This document shows positions 17,803 to 27,726 of a stretch of DNA of 64,000 nucleotides, piece by piece. A program made the translations under genes and the position numbers. Below the pieces are notes generated by a model. The model had not been told where the DNA came from and did not search any database. It was given only the letters and a program-made list of their open reading frames with translations. This stretch comes from an uncultured Alphaproteobacteria bacterium (GTDB taxonomy: Bacteria > Pseudomonadota > Alphaproteobacteria > UBA7985): the NCBI GenBank assembly GCA_905479265.1, contig CAJQLX010000019.1, forward strand, positions 23,165 through 87,164, given 5' to 3'. Position 1 is the stretch's first letter. Every line of letters begins with the position of its first letter.

Positions 17803-18951
17803 ATGCAGCACTACCTAGATCATCACGCCACCACGCCGCTCGCCAGTGCGGTTGAACACGCCATGGCCCCGCTCTGGCGTGAGGCTTTTGGCAATCCGGC
17901 CTCTGTCGAGCACGCACGCGGTCTGGCGGCGGCTGATCGGATCGATCAGGCTCGCACGGATATTGCCCGTGCGCTGGGTGCAGAAGCACGCGAGATCGTC
18001 TTTACCTCTGGTGCCACCGAAGCCAACAACATGGCCGTTCTCGGCGCTGCACGGTTCCGTAAAAAGCACGAAAACCGCGATGGCGTGGTTGTTTTTGCAG
18101 CGGAACATTCCTGCGTCCTTGGGGCTGCGAAGGCATTGGTGGACGAAGGCTTTCGAGTGACAGTTCTGCCCATCACGCCGCAAGGTTTCGCCGACTTGGA
18201 CGCGCTTGAGGCGGCTTTGGATGAGCGCGTTGCCCTCGTATCGCTCATGCTGGCGAATAATGAAGTGGGAACCATCCAGCCGATGCAGCAGGTTACAACA
18301 TTAGCGCACCGGTTTGGGGCTTGGGTGCATAGTGATGCGGCGCAGGCCGTTGGGAAAATCCCGGTGGATGTGCGCGCAATTGATCTGGACCTGCTTTCGT
18401 TCTCTGGACACAAGATCTACGGCCCCATGGGTGTCGGCGCGCTGTTTGTTCGCCGCCGTCCACGCGTCAGGCTTGAACCGCTGGTCCATGGTGGCGGACA
18501 AGAGCGTGGCTTTCGCGCTGGGACATTACCGCTGCCCCTGATCGTTGGTTTGGCCGAGGCTGTTACGTTGGCGCAGACGCACATGCAGTCGGACGCGGAC
18601 AAGCACGTCGCTTTGCGCGATGCACTGCTCGAAGCCCTGGCGGAGACCACGATCCCCTTCTCTGTCAACGGCTCAATGGAACACCGCTTGCCCGGAAACA
18701 TTAATCTGAGTTTTCCGGAAATTGCCCGCGAACCCTTGTTTGCCAGCTTGGCGGATGCGGGAATTGCGCTTTCCAGTGGTTCTGCCTGTTCCAGCCACGA
18801 TGTCGCCCCAAGCCATGTTCTTACGGCCATGGGGATCAACCCGCTGTTGGCACAGCAAACCCTGCGCGTCGGATTTGGCCGCTCATCCACGCTTGCGGAC
18901 GTTCACGCTTTACTCGCTGCGCTGGATACCGCGCACCGGAAAGGCGGCTGA
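17803..18951 (+). CDS. Cysteine desulfurase (NifS/IscS-like)
   Basis: The 382-residue PLP enzyme takes sulfur from cysteine as a persulfide. The start MQHYLDHHATTPL is the family's usual N-terminus, so the ATG at 17803 is preferred to in-frame ATGs upstream. TSGATEANNMAVLGAAR binds PLP, FSGHKIYGPMG carries the PLP lysine, and LSSGSACSS the catalytic cysteine loop. It is followed by moeA after one base and then by moaE, not by isc or suf genes. This context suggests it supplies sulfur for molybdenum cofactor, like NifS4 of Rhodobacter capsulatus (inference). Confidence 0.92.
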   Translation: MQHYLDHHATTPLASAVEHAMAPLWREAFGNPASVEHARGLAAADRIDQARTDIARALGAEAREIVFTSGATEANNMAVLGAARFRKKHENRDGVVVFAAEHSCVLGAAKALVDEGFRVTVLPITPQGFADLDALEAALDERVALVSLMLANNEVGTIQPMQQVTTLAHRFGAWVHSDAAQAVGKIPVDVRAIDLDLLSFSGHKIYGPMGVGALFVRRRPRVRLEPLVHGGGQERGFRAGTLPLPLIVGLAEAVTLAQTHMQSDADKHVALRDALLEALAETTIPFSVNGSMEHRLPGNINLSFPEIAREPLFASLADAGIALSSGSACSSHDVAPSHVLTAMGINPLLAQQTLRVGFGRSSTLADVHALLAALDTAHRKGG

Positions 18952-18952
18952 C

Positions 18953-20215
18953 ATGGCGCAGCTTACCGATGACTGTTTCGCCTTTGGCGGGCGCTTAATC
19001 CCCTTAGACGAAGCGCTTTCCGCCGCGCGCGAGGCCTTCCCCTGCGTCGCTCAAAGCACAATTTTACCCCTGCGCGATGCCTTGACGCGCCCCGCCAGCA
19101 CAGATGTCATCGCCGAGCGGGCCGTACCGCCCCATGATAATTCGGCTGTTGATGGCTATGCGGTCCGGCATGCTGACCTGTCTGCGGCCAGCACTGAAAC
19201 GACACTGCAAGTCCACGGCTACGCCGCCGCAGGCGACCGTCCCGAGCCGCTGCCGCGAGGTTTTGCCCGCCGGATATTAACAGGCGCGGCGATGCCAGCA
19301 GGCGCAGATACCGTTTTCATGGATGAAGATGTGCGCGCGGAGGGGAGTTCTGTGACCTTACCCGGGGGCTTGCGAAAGGGCTCAAACGCGCGCAAAGCCG
19401 GGGAAGACATTTCCGCAGGCTCGGTCATCATCACCGCCGGTCATCGCCTCAACGCCGCCGATCTGGGTCTGCTTGCCAGCGTTGGCATCGGCGAAATTGG
19501 CGTCCTCAAACCGTTGAAAGTTGCGCTGTTTTCTACGGGAAATGAAGTTCGTGAACCCGGCGCGGCGCTGGCTCCGGGTCAAGTCTACGATGCCAACCGA
19601 TCGGCGCTTATGGGGCTGCTGACACAAGCCGGCACAGAAATTCTTGATTTGGGGATTTTGCCCGACGACCGCACCGCGATTGACGCTGCGCTCACGCAGG
19701 CAAAGGCCAAAGGGGCCGATCTGATTTTGACCTCGGGTGGGGTTTCGGCTGGCGACCATGACGTTGTCCGTCATGTGCTGGAAGACCGAGGCAGCCTGTT
19801 GTTCTGGCGGTTGGCTGTAAAACCGGGACGACCCATTGCGCTGGGGCGGTTTGACGGTGTTCCGCTGATTGGTTTACCGGGCAATCCCGCCGCTGCTGCT
19901 GTTATGTTCTATGTTGTCGCCCTGCCCCTGATCCGTTCTATGGAGGGCGCCGTCAAACAAGCACCGACAAAAGTGCCGGTAACCCTCGACTTTGAGCATC
20001 GCAAAAAGGCAGACCGCGTCGAGTTCGTTCGCGTCCAAATTCATCCAGACGCGCAAGGACAGTTGATCGCCCGCAAGTTTCCGCGAGAAGGGGCTGGCAT
20101 TCTGTCGTCGGTCGCTTGGGCCGACGGCATGATTGCCTTGGAAGCGGACCGACTGACCGTCTCGGCGGGCGAAACGGGATGGTTTACAGCCTTTGACTGG
20201 AGCATGGCAGCGTGA
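18953..20215 (+). CDS. moeA: Molybdopterin molybdenumtransferase
   Basis: The 420-residue protein catalyses insertion of molybdate into adenylylated molybdopterin. Recognisable blocks are PHDNSAVDGYAVRHADL, RRILTGAAMPAGADTV, FSTGNEV, YDANRSAL, TSGGVSAGDHDVV (the MoCF motif) and GLPGNPAAAAVMF. The ATG at 18953 comes one base after the cysteine desulfurase stop. AAAGGCGG just upstream is the ribosome site. moaE follows with a GTGA overlap, so three genes form one operon. Confidence 0.95.
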   Translation: MAQLTDDCFAFGGRLIPLDEALSAAREAFPCVAQSTILPLRDALTRPASTDVIAERAVPPHDNSAVDGYAVRHADLSAASTETTLQVHGYAAAGDRPEPLPRGFARRILTGAAMPAGADTVFMDEDVRAEGSSVTLPGGLRKGSNARKAGEDISAGSVIITAGHRLNAADLGLLASVGIGEIGVLKPLKVALFSTGNEVREPGAALAPGQVYDANRSALMGLLTQAGTEILDLGILPDDRTAIDAALTQAKAKGADLILTSGGVSAGDHDVVRHVLEDRGSLLFWRLAVKPGRPIALGRFDGVPLIGLPGNPAAAAVMFYVVALPLIRSMEGAVKQAPTKVPVTLDFEHRKKADRVEFVRVQIHPDAQGQLIARKFPREGAGILSSVAWADGMIALEADRLTVSAGETGWFTAFDWSMAA

Positions 20216-20703
20216 CAGCAGCGACAGCCAATCAACTACCAGGTCACGTTCATGTTTCGAGCCAAGCTCTCGACGTAGAACACGAGAAAGCAGCTCTGAC
20301 CGACGGCAACCACGCTGTGGGCGGTGTCTGTGTTTTCGAAGGGTTGGTACGAGACTTCAGCGGTCATGCATCCGACAGTCTAACGTTGGAGCACTATCCG
20401 GGCATGACTGAAAAATCGCTTGAAAGCATTCGTCAAGAAGCAGGGCAACGGTGGCAATTACACGGCCTGACGATCCTTCACCGCGTTGGCAAAATGCGCC
20501 CCGGGGACAAGATTGTTGCCGTTATCGCCTGTTCCCGCCACCGCCAGAACGCGTTTGATGCCTGCGCGTTTGCCATGGATTACCTGAAAACCGAAGCCCC
20601 GTTTTGGAAGCTGGAAGACGATGGCAAAGGCGAGGCAAATTGGGTTGATGCGCGGGACAGCGACCACTCGGCGCGCAACCGATGGCAGTCCAAAGAAACC
20701 TAG
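20212..20703 (+). CDS. moaE: Molybdopterin synthase catalytic subunit
   Basis: The 163-residue protein has FEGLVRDFSG, LEHYPGMTEKSLE, ILHRVGKMRPGD and KTEAPFWKLE, which holds the active-site lysines. MoaE moves sulfur from thiocarboxylated MoaD onto precursor Z. The gene starts with GTG whose bases overlap the moeA stop (GTGA). The partner moaD is not adjacent, so it must lie elsewhere. The N-terminus is about ten residues longer than the E. coli protein. Confidence 0.93.
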   Translation: MTAATANQLPGHVHVSSQALDVEHEKAALTDGNHAVGGVCVFEGLVRDFSGHASDSLTLEHYPGMTEKSLESIRQEAGQRWQLHGLTILHRVGKMRPGDKIVAVIACSRHRQNAFDACAFAMDYLKTEAPFWKLEDDGKGEANWVDARDSDHSARNRWQSKET

Positions 20704-20707
20704 ACCC

Positions 20708-21205
20708 TTAAAAGCGGAATTTGGACCCAAGCGAAAACTGCGTTTCCAACCCGTAGGTACGACCTTCGACGTAAACCGATGATCGCTGGTTCAGTGCGCT
20801 ATCGACGCCAAAGGTCAAATGCGCCCACGGGAGACCGAAACCTCCGTAGTCCGAAACCACGTAAATCAGATCCAAACCGCCCCCAATATAGGGTCGAATG
20901 TTTTCGTTGGGTGAGCGGAACAAGTAACTCGCGTCCAGCGATGGAACCAGCAAGAACCCTTCATCAATCCCCGGCAAAGCAATCACGCCCGTGTCGAATT
21001 CAACCTGGAAATGATCAAACTCAGCGCCCAAACCAATCCGAGACGTTAGCGCCACCGCCCCTTGATCCAAGCTGACCAGCGGCGGTCCGATCAGAGCAAC
21101 CCCAGCGTCACCGCTGACAAATGTACGCTGTGCCTGTGCTGGGGCGGGTGCGACGACGGCGATGCACCACGCGACGATTGAAATGGCTGCTCGATAGAAG
21201 GACAT
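20708..21205 (-). CDS. Small outer-membrane beta-barrel protein, function unknown
   Basis: The 165-residue protein has a signal peptide ending APAQAQ. About eight amphipathic strands follow and the protein ends LGSKFRF with a terminal Phe, as in OmpA/OmpW-sized eight-stranded barrels. PYIGGGLDLIYVVSDYGG resembles the inner strands of such porin-like domains. It lies convergent to moaE, whose stop is 4 bp away. No specific family is recognised. Confidence 0.75.
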   Translation of the reverse strand: MSFYRAAISIVAWCIAVVAPAPAQAQRTFVSGDAGVALIGPPLVSLDQGAVALTSRIGLGAEFDHFQVEFDTGVIALPGIDEGFLLVPSLDASYLFRSPNENIRPYIGGGLDLIYVVSDYGGFGLPWAHLTFGVDSALNQRSSVYVEGRTYGLETQFSLGSKFRF

Positions 21206-21283
21206 GACTGACCCCTTTGATACCCGCGGTCAGGCAAAAATGCGTCTGCGAATAGACATTGTCAAGAATTTTCTTGTCACTGT

Positions 21284-24200
21284 CTATTTTGCGAGTTTTT
21301 CCAAGTTGTTCAGCAAGCTAACAATCGCCTTCTTCCGCTCATCATCCGTTTCAATCTTCCGCTTGAATACCAGCCGCTGATCCGGACGGATCGACATGAT
21401 CTGCGAATTGGCACGGATCCAAGAGATCAGCTTCTCGGGCTTTGTGAATTTGTCCTCACGGAAACCAACCACAATACCCTTTGGCCCTACATCCAGTTTC
21501 TCCACCCGCGCAGCCCGAGCTTTGATCTTGAACTCAACGGTTTTGAGCAGGTTCAGGACGGGCTCTGGCGGCGGTCCAAAACGGTCTTCGACTTCAGCGA
21601 TGAAGGAATCAATCTCACCGGCTTCGCGCAACATGCCAACGCGACGGTAGAGACCCAAGCGAACGTCGAGGGCTTCGACGTAATCCTCGGGAATGTATAC
21701 CGCGATCCCGGTGTTGAGCACCGGCACCCATTCATCGTCTGGCTTCTGCCGAACTTCGCCCGTGGATGGATCCACGCCAAGTTCGTTGGCCAACTGCACT
21801 TCTGCGACAGCCTCTTCGAGCATCTGCTGATAAAGCTCAATCCCGACTTCTTTGATGTGCCCCGTTTGCTCCTCACCCACCAAATTGCCCGCACCGCGAA
21901 TGTCCAGATCGTGGGAGGCGAGCGTAAAGCCTGCGCCGAGGCTATCCAGCGTTTTCATGACGTCCAACCGCCGCTGTGCATCGGCCGTGAGTTTGCGCCG
22001 TCCGTCAAAGGTCAAATAGGCATAGCCCCGCAACTTCGACCGCCCTACGCGCCCGCGCAGCTGATAGAGCGCCGAAAGCCCAAACATGTCGGCACGGTGG
22101 ATAATCATCGTATTCACGGTTGGAATGTCGATCCCGCTTTCGATGATATTGGTGGACAACAGAATGTCGAACTTTCGGTCATAGAAGGCATTCATGACGT
22201 CTTCGAGCTCGGAGGGCGGCATCTGGCCATGCGCGGTGGCGACTTTCAGCTCTGGGGCGATGTTCTGCAGACGCTCTCGCAAGTCGCCCAAATCCTTGAC
22301 CCGCGGACACACGACATAGGACTGACCGCCACGGAACTGCTCCCGCATCAAGGCTTCGCGCAGGATGACACCGTCCCAAGGCATGATGAACGTCCGAACG
22401 GCGAGACGATCGACCGGCGGTGTCGCAATGAGGGAGAGATCCTTGACCCCCGTTAGGGCAAGCTGAAGCGTGCGCGGGATCGGTGTCGCCGTTAGCGTGA
22501 GAACGTGCACGGTTTCCTTGAGCTTCTTCATCCGCTCCTTTTGCCGGACGCCAAAACGCTGTTCTTCATCAATGACCAACAGGCCCAAGTTCCCAAATGT
22601 CAGGCTTTCAGCCAGCAAAGCGTGCGTGCCGATGACAATATCAATTTCGCCGCGTTCCAACGCTTCCTTGGTGGCGGCGGCGTCTTTTGCACTAACCAAG
22701 CGCGAAAGCTGGGCAATGCGAACGTTGAGCTCCTTAAAGCGCTCTTGGAAGGTCATGAAGTGCTGGCGCGCCAACAACGTGGTGGGCGCAACAATCGCGA
22801 CCTGATGACCCGCCATAGCACCCACGAAGGCGGCACGGATGGCGACTTCGGTTTTGCCAAACCCCACATCCCCGCACACCAAGCGGTCCATCGGGCGACC
22901 AGAGGCCAAATCCTCGATCACGTCTTCAATTGCGTTCAGCTGGTCGTCGGTTTCGCTGTAAGGGAAGGTTTGGGCGAATTCGTCCAGCACACTTTCCGGC
23001 ACGTCGATGATTTCGGACTTGCGCAGCTTCCGCTCGGCAGCAATCCGCATGAGGTCGCGTGCAACGCGTGTAATACGCTCCTTGACCCGTGCCTTCCGTG
23101 CCTGCCACGCTGCGCCACCGAGTTTGTCCAGCGCCACGCCCTCGCCGTCGCCAAAACGACTGAGCACTTCGATATTCTCAACGGGAACATAGAGCTTGTC
23201 CCCACCGCTGTATTCCAGATGCAGCACATCGTGCGCAGCGCCTGCCAGATCGATGGTGAGCAAGCCAACATAGCGACCAATGCCGTGTTCGACGTGAACC
23301 ACCAAATCACCGGTGGCCAAACCGCTGACTTCGGTTAAGAAATTGTCTGACTTCCGGCGCTTCCGAGGGCGAACGATTCTTTCGCCCAAGATGTCTTGTT
23401 CCGTGTAGAGCGCAAACCCGCCGCCCTCGAACCCGCGTTCCAGTGGCAAAACGGCGTTAAAAACGCGGCGCTCATCGACATCGGGATTCAGTGCATCGTG
23501 CCAACCCCGCAGGGGTTTAATGCCCTCCATCCCTATATCACCGAGATTGCTGGCCAAACGGTTCGCTGAACCCGCGCTTAGGCCTGCGATCACCACGGAC
23601 TGCCCGTGTCCGAGCGCTTTGTCCGACCGATCTCGAACGGCCGTATAGATGTTGCGGTCAGGATCTTGACGGGCTTCTGCAAAGGTTGGGATCGAGCGGT
23701 ATTGGTGCTTGGCCAAAGCAACTTTTGCGGTCGCCGGCACGGAAAAACTGGTGAACTGCCAGCAGCGGTGACGGCTGGGGAAGTCGTTCCATTCCTCGTC
23801 TGAAGCATACAGGCGTTCTGGGCGGATCGGCTTATAAGAGTGATCTTTCTTTTCAACCTCGAACACCGATTGCCGAGCCGTATAAAAATCACGAATGGTT
23901 TCGAGCCGCGCTTCTTTGGCCGCCACAACCTCTTGCTCGAAAATCAACTCCGCGCCCTCAACGTAATCCGTCAGCAGCGCCATTTTTTCATGCAGCAGAG
24001 GCAACCAGTGATCCAAACCAGCATAGAGCCGACCAGCGGATACGCTCTCGTAAAGGGGATCTTCGCCCTTCACTCGACCAAAGGTGTCTCGATATTCCGT
24101 GCGAAACCGCTCAATATTGGCTTCGGTGAGGACGAATTCGTGGACCGGGCCTAAGACAACGCCTTTGATGGGCTGATCGGTTCGCTGGGACAGTGGGTCA

Positions 24201-24787
24201 AAAGACCGAACGCTTTCAATTTCATCGCCGAAGAAATCCAGACGAACAGGTGTTGCTCTGCCTGCGGGGAAGAAGTCCAAAATCCCGCCACGGGGAGCAA
24301 ATTCACCGGGCTCGGTCACCGTCGATACGCGCTGGAAACCCAGCGCCAGCAAGCGCTGCTGTACGTCCTCAAAACCAATTTCCTGGCCCGGACGCAGCGA
24401 AAGCGACAGCTCCTTGATAAAGTCAGGATGCGGAACCCGTTGCATGAGCGCGTTGATGCCAGTCACCACAATCCGAGGGCGATCCTTAGCAGCAGGCCGA
24501 ATAAGGCGCGCTAAAGTGGCCAACCGGGTTGCGATCAGATCCGCCTTGGGCGAAATGCGGTCATAGGGCAAGCAATCCCACGCCGGAAACCGCAGGATCT
24601 CAGCCTCGGGCAAGCGAAATTTGAACAGCGAAGACGCGCGCGCCAAGCGCTTGTCATCACGTGCAACAAAAATGATCGGCTTGCTGGTTTCCAGCGCAAT
24701 ATCAGCAGCAAGAAATGCTTCCGCGCCGTCCGGCACTTCGCCAATCATCACTGGTTCGTTAACGTTTTGTTCTTCTTTGTCGTTCAT
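21284..24787 (-). CDS. mfd: Transcription-repair coupling factor
   Basis: At 1167 residues this is full Mfd length. It has the UvrB-like N-terminal modules and the CarD-type RNA-polymerase-interaction domain (GDLVVHVEHGIGRYVGL, near 490). The RecG-like translocase has Walker A GDVGFGKTEVAIRAA and box II VIDEEQRFGVRQKE, followed by TATPIPRTL. The C-terminal TRCF domain ends near VSLLNNLEKLAK. It removes stalled polymerase at lesions and recruits UvrA. The sdhE gene lies just upstream on the same strand and recG is divergent. Confidence 0.97.
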   Translation of the reverse strand: MNDKEEQNVNEPVMIGEVPDGAEAFLAADIALETSKPIIFVARDDKRLARASSLFKFRLPEAEILRFPAWDCLPYDRISPKADLIATRLATLARLIRPAAKDRPRIVVTGINALMQRVPHPDFIKELSLSLRPGQEIGFEDVQQRLLALGFQRVSTVTEPGEFAPRGGILDFFPAGRATPVRLDFFGDEIESVRSFDPLSQRTDQPIKGVVLGPVHEFVLTEANIERFRTEYRDTFGRVKGEDPLYESVSAGRLYAGLDHWLPLLHEKMALLTDYVEGAELIFEQEVVAAKEARLETIRDFYTARQSVFEVEKKDHSYKPIRPERLYASDEEWNDFPSRHRCWQFTSFSVPATAKVALAKHQYRSIPTFAEARQDPDRNIYTAVRDRSDKALGHGQSVVIAGLSAGSANRLASNLGDIGMEGIKPLRGWHDALNPDVDERRVFNAVLPLERGFEGGGFALYTEQDILGERIVRPRKRRKSDNFLTEVSGLATGDLVVHVEHGIGRYVGLLTIDLAGAAHDVLHLEYSGGDKLYVPVENIEVLSRFGDGEGVALDKLGGAAWQARKARVKERITRVARDLMRIAAERKLRKSEIIDVPESVLDEFAQTFPYSETDDQLNAIEDVIEDLASGRPMDRLVCGDVGFGKTEVAIRAAFVGAMAGHQVAIVAPTTLLARQHFMTFQERFKELNVRIAQLSRLVSAKDAAATKEALERGEIDIVIGTHALLAESLTFGNLGLLVIDEEQRFGVRQKERMKKLKETVHVLTLTATPIPRTLQLALTGVKDLSLIATPPVDRLAVRTFIMPWDGVILREALMREQFRGGQSYVVCPRVKDLGDLRERLQNIAPELKVATAHGQMPPSELEDVMNAFYDRKFDILLSTNIIESGIDIPTVNTMIIHRADMFGLSALYQLRGRVGRSKLRGYAYLTFDGRRKLTADAQRRLDVMKTLDSLGAGFTLASHDLDIRGAGNLVGEEQTGHIKEVGIELYQQMLEEAVAEVQLANELGVDPSTGEVRQKPDDEWVPVLNTGIAVYIPEDYVEALDVRLGLYRRVGMLREAGEIDSFIAEVEDRFGPPPEPVLNLLKTVEFKIKARAARVEKLDVGPKGIVVGFREDKFTKPEKLISWIRANSQIMSIRPDQRLVFKRKIETDDERKKAIVSLLNNLEKLAK

Positions 24788-24844
24788 ACCGCGCTCAGGC
24801 TTGCCGCTTTAGGGGTGGCAACAGTGGTGTTCCCACCCACAGGT

Positions 24845-25120
24845 TTAGATGCGGTACTCAAACGATCGGAGCGCGGAAAGCAAGGGTTCGGGAAGCTCAG
24901 CTGGAATGCTTGCTGGGTTCTGTAACCAAACCTGCACATCGGGATCATTGACTTGCTGCAAAGCCTCGATCTGTTCCATGCGATCAAGCGCGTCTGTGCC
25001 GGCTTGCGCCTCAGCGGGAAGAAAATCCTGCGCAAATTGTGTCATCAGCAAATCCAGCTCTCTGGTACCCCGATGCCCTGCCCGCCACAGTGCGCGCTTG
25101 CGCCGATCTTCATAATTCAT
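24845..25120 (-). CDS. sdhE: FAD assembly factor SdhE
   Basis: The 91-residue protein MNYEDRRKRALWRAGHRGTRELDLLM... contains the invariant RGxxExD motif (HRGTRELD) that helps attach FAD to SdhA. The family spans about 80-100 residues, as here. It lies between mfd (same strand, 57 bp downstream) and recG (divergent), a conserved alphaproteobacterial arrangement. Confidence 0.93.
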   Translation of the reverse strand: MNYEDRRKRALWRAGHRGTRELDLLMTQFAQDFLPAEAQAGTDALDRMEQIEALQQVNDPDVQVWLQNPASIPAELPEPLLSALRSFEYRI

Positions 25121-25165
25121 GCTAAGAATGTTCCCTGAAACTTTGTGATCTAATGATGAGTTAGC

Positions 25166-27244
25166 GTGCGCCCAGAAATCCTCAATCCTTTATTCACACC
25201 TGTGACAGACTTACCCGGTATCGGGCCGAAGTCAGCCGCGCTGATCGAGCGTGTTGCCGGTCCGCACGTGTGGGATCTCATCCGCGCCCAACCCAGCCGG
25301 ATGCAGCAGCGAACGCGGCTGTCTGAGCCTAGCAGCTTGTACGAAGACCAGCTGGTCACCCTGCCGCTGTTTATCCTGCAACACTTCATCCCGCGCAGCC
25401 CCAAAGCGCCCTACCGCGTGAACGGCATGGCAGGCGATATTCCCGTTTCGCTGGTCTTCTTCAATGCCAAGGGATCGTGGCTGCAGGGTCAGTTGCCGGT
25501 GCGCGAAGTGCGGCTGGTATCGGGGAAGCTCGCCCGGTTCAACAACAACTGGCAAATCACCCATCCTGACTACATCGTTCCAGAGGAAGAAGAAGACGCC
25601 ATCCCAGCGGTTGAACCGATTTACCCGCTGACCCAAGGTTTGACGTCACGGGTGTGGAACAAAGCCCTTAATGCGGCCTTAGACCTGGTGCCGACGTTGC
25701 CGGAGTGGGTCGATGCCTCCCTGCAAGCGCAACAGAAGTGGCCAGACTGGACACCGTCGCTGCAAAGTCTGCACTTCCGTGGCGCGCTGGTTGGTTCAGA
25801 CCGAACACAAGCTGTTCGACGCTTGGCTTATGACGAGCTTTTGGCGCAGCAACTTTCCTTGATGATCGTACGAGAGCGCGGGCGCAGGCGCGGCGGTCAT
25901 CCGCTGGTTGGTGATCAGTCGTTGAGCGCACAAGTTCGCGGATCCCTGCCCTTCACCCTAACCGACAGCCAAGAAGGGGCCATTGATGCTGTTCGTTCCG
26001 ACATGGGCCGGGCGCAGCGGATGATGCGTCTGATCATGGGCGATGTCGGCAGCGGAAAAACCATGGTGGCGCTGTTTTCAGCTCTGATCGCCGTCGAAGC
26101 TGGCGCGCAAGTCGCGATCATGGCCCCAACAGAAATTCTGGCCCGACAGCTCCACGCCAACCTGTTCGAAGCCCTGTCAAAGGTCGGTGTACGGATCGAC
26201 ATTCTCACAGGCCGAGACAAGGCCGCCGCGCGCCGCCCCGTGCTTGCCGGATGTGCTGAAGGCGCGATCAAGGTGCTGATCGGCACCCACGCCCTGTTTC
26301 AAGAAGGCGTCGAGTTCCGAAATCTGGGCTTGGTGGTCATCGACGAACAACACCGCTTTGGCGTCCACCAGCGCCTTGCCTTGGGGCAAAAGGGTGAAGC
26401 GCCGCACATGCTGCTGATGTCTGCAACGCCGATCCCGCGTTCTATGGTTTTGGCGCTCTATGGTGATTTGGACATTTCCAAACTGCTGACAAAACCAGCG
26501 GGCCGTCAGCCGATCAAAACCCTCGTCAAACCCCAAGAACAATGGGGTGACGTAGCACAGGCTTTGGGCCGGGCGATTGAGCGTGGGGATCAGGTTTACT
26601 GGATCTGCCCTTTGGTCGAGGAAACCGAGGTCAGCACCCTCACCGCCGCCGAAGAACGCCACGCCATGCTCAAGGAGATGTTTGGCCCCCGCGTCGCTTT
26701 GGTCCATGGACGCATGAAGGGTGAGGAAAAAGATACGGTCATGCGGACGTTCAAAGCGCACCAGAGCGATATTCTGGTCGCCACCACCGTGGTTGAGGTC
26801 GGCGTGGACGTGCCGAATGCGACGGTCATGGTGATCGAACATGCCGAGCGCTTTGGCCTTGCCCAATTGCACCAGCTGCGAGGGCGTATCGGTCGAGGGG
26901 CAAAGGCGTCTACGTGCTTGCTGCTGTATACCGCGCCCTTGGGTGAGACGGCGCGGAAGCGACTGTCGATCATGCGGGAAAGCAACGATGGCTTTGTGAT
27001 TGCCGAAGAAGATTTGCGGCTGCGTGGCGCCGGCGACGTGATGGGCACCCGCCAGTCCGGATTGCCGGACATGCATTTCGCCACCCTGCCCGAGCATCAA
27101 GATTTGCTGGAAATCGCTCAGCGCGATGCGCAATTAACGCTCAACAAAGCCCCCGAGCTGGCGGGTGAACGAGGTGAGGCGCTGCGGACGTTGCTTTATC
27201 TGTTCGAACGAGAACAGGCGATTGCCTTCCTAGAAGCAGGCTAG
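25166..27244 (+). CDS. recG: ATP-dependent DNA helicase RecG
   Basis: The 692-residue protein opens with a wedge domain whose helix-hairpin TDLPGIGPKSAALIERV is typical. The helicase core has Walker A GDVGSGKTMVALFSAL, box II VIDEQHRFGVHQR and TATPIPRSM. Then come the motif QLHQLRGRIGRG and LRLRGAGDVMGTRQSG. RecG drives branch migration of Holliday junctions and stalled forks. It starts with GTG at 25166; no ATG lies close by in frame. It ends convergent with a small hypothetical gene. Confidence 0.97.
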   Translation: MRPEILNPLFTPVTDLPGIGPKSAALIERVAGPHVWDLIRAQPSRMQQRTRLSEPSSLYEDQLVTLPLFILQHFIPRSPKAPYRVNGMAGDIPVSLVFFNAKGSWLQGQLPVREVRLVSGKLARFNNNWQITHPDYIVPEEEEDAIPAVEPIYPLTQGLTSRVWNKALNAALDLVPTLPEWVDASLQAQQKWPDWTPSLQSLHFRGALVGSDRTQAVRRLAYDELLAQQLSLMIVRERGRRRGGHPLVGDQSLSAQVRGSLPFTLTDSQEGAIDAVRSDMGRAQRMMRLIMGDVGSGKTMVALFSALIAVEAGAQVAIMAPTEILARQLHANLFEALSKVGVRIDILTGRDKAAARRPVLAGCAEGAIKVLIGTHALFQEGVEFRNLGLVVIDEQHRFGVHQRLALGQKGEAPHMLLMSATPIPRSMVLALYGDLDISKLLTKPAGRQPIKTLVKPQEQWGDVAQALGRAIERGDQVYWICPLVEETEVSTLTAAEERHAMLKEMFGPRVALVHGRMKGEEKDTVMRTFKAHQSDILVATTVVEVGVDVPNATVMVIEHAERFGLAQLHQLRGRIGRGAKASTCLLLYTAPLGETARKRLSIMRESNDGFVIAEEDLRLRGAGDVMGTRQSGLPDMHFATLPEHQDLLEIAQRDAQLTLNKAPELAGERGEALRTLLYLFEREQAIAFLEAG

Positions 27245-27246
27245 CG

Positions 27247-27726
27247 TCAACTGGCCGAAGCGTGCTGGTTCCACACAGAGCGGAAGTAGTTCGCCGCTGA
27301 TTGCCCCTGACCTGCGCACCAGAAGGAGTAATCCTGCACACCATTGCGATTCATTTGCCCCTCAACAAGGGCGATCGCCTCGTGCCGCAAATCGGCTGCG
27401 TCGCCGATTGAAATCGGCTGACGCTCTTGCAGCTGGTTGCGATCAATCCGGTACCCTTCGCGCACGTGCCACGTAAGCTCACCGCAGAAATCAACAACTG
27501 TGATGCGGTAGAGCAACTTGTTCCAATCGGGCCGTTCAAATTCTGCGAAGACGGCGTTCATGTTCTCATCAGAGATTGCAACGACGGGTTCCTGGGTCAT
27601 GGCTTCAGCCGTCACGTTCCCCCAACGCAAAGCCACCAGCGTGACACCGGTCATCAGCGCAACAACCGCAAACACACTCAGTGCAAGCGTAAGGTCTTGT
27701 GTCCAACTGCGACGAACGAGGTTCAT
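27247..27726 (-). CDS. Hypothetical membrane-anchored protein
   Basis: The 159-residue protein has one membrane helix near the N-terminus (LTLALSVFAVVALMTGVTLVAL, about 12-33). A soluble, probably periplasmic, part of about 120 residues holds two cysteines (DFCGEL and SFWCAGQ) that could pair. I recognise no family. It stops 2 bp from the recG stop, in convergent orientation. The 287-bp gap upstream, shared with the divergent DUF3179 gene, shows no gene. Confidence 0.65.
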   Translation of the reverse strand: MNLVRRSWTQDLTLALSVFAVVALMTGVTLVALRWGNVTAEAMTQEPVVAISDENMNAVFAEFERPDWNKLLYRITVVDFCGELTWHVREGYRIDRNQLQERQPISIGDAADLRHEAIALVEGQMNRNGVQDYSFWCAGQGQSAANYFRSVWNQHASAS

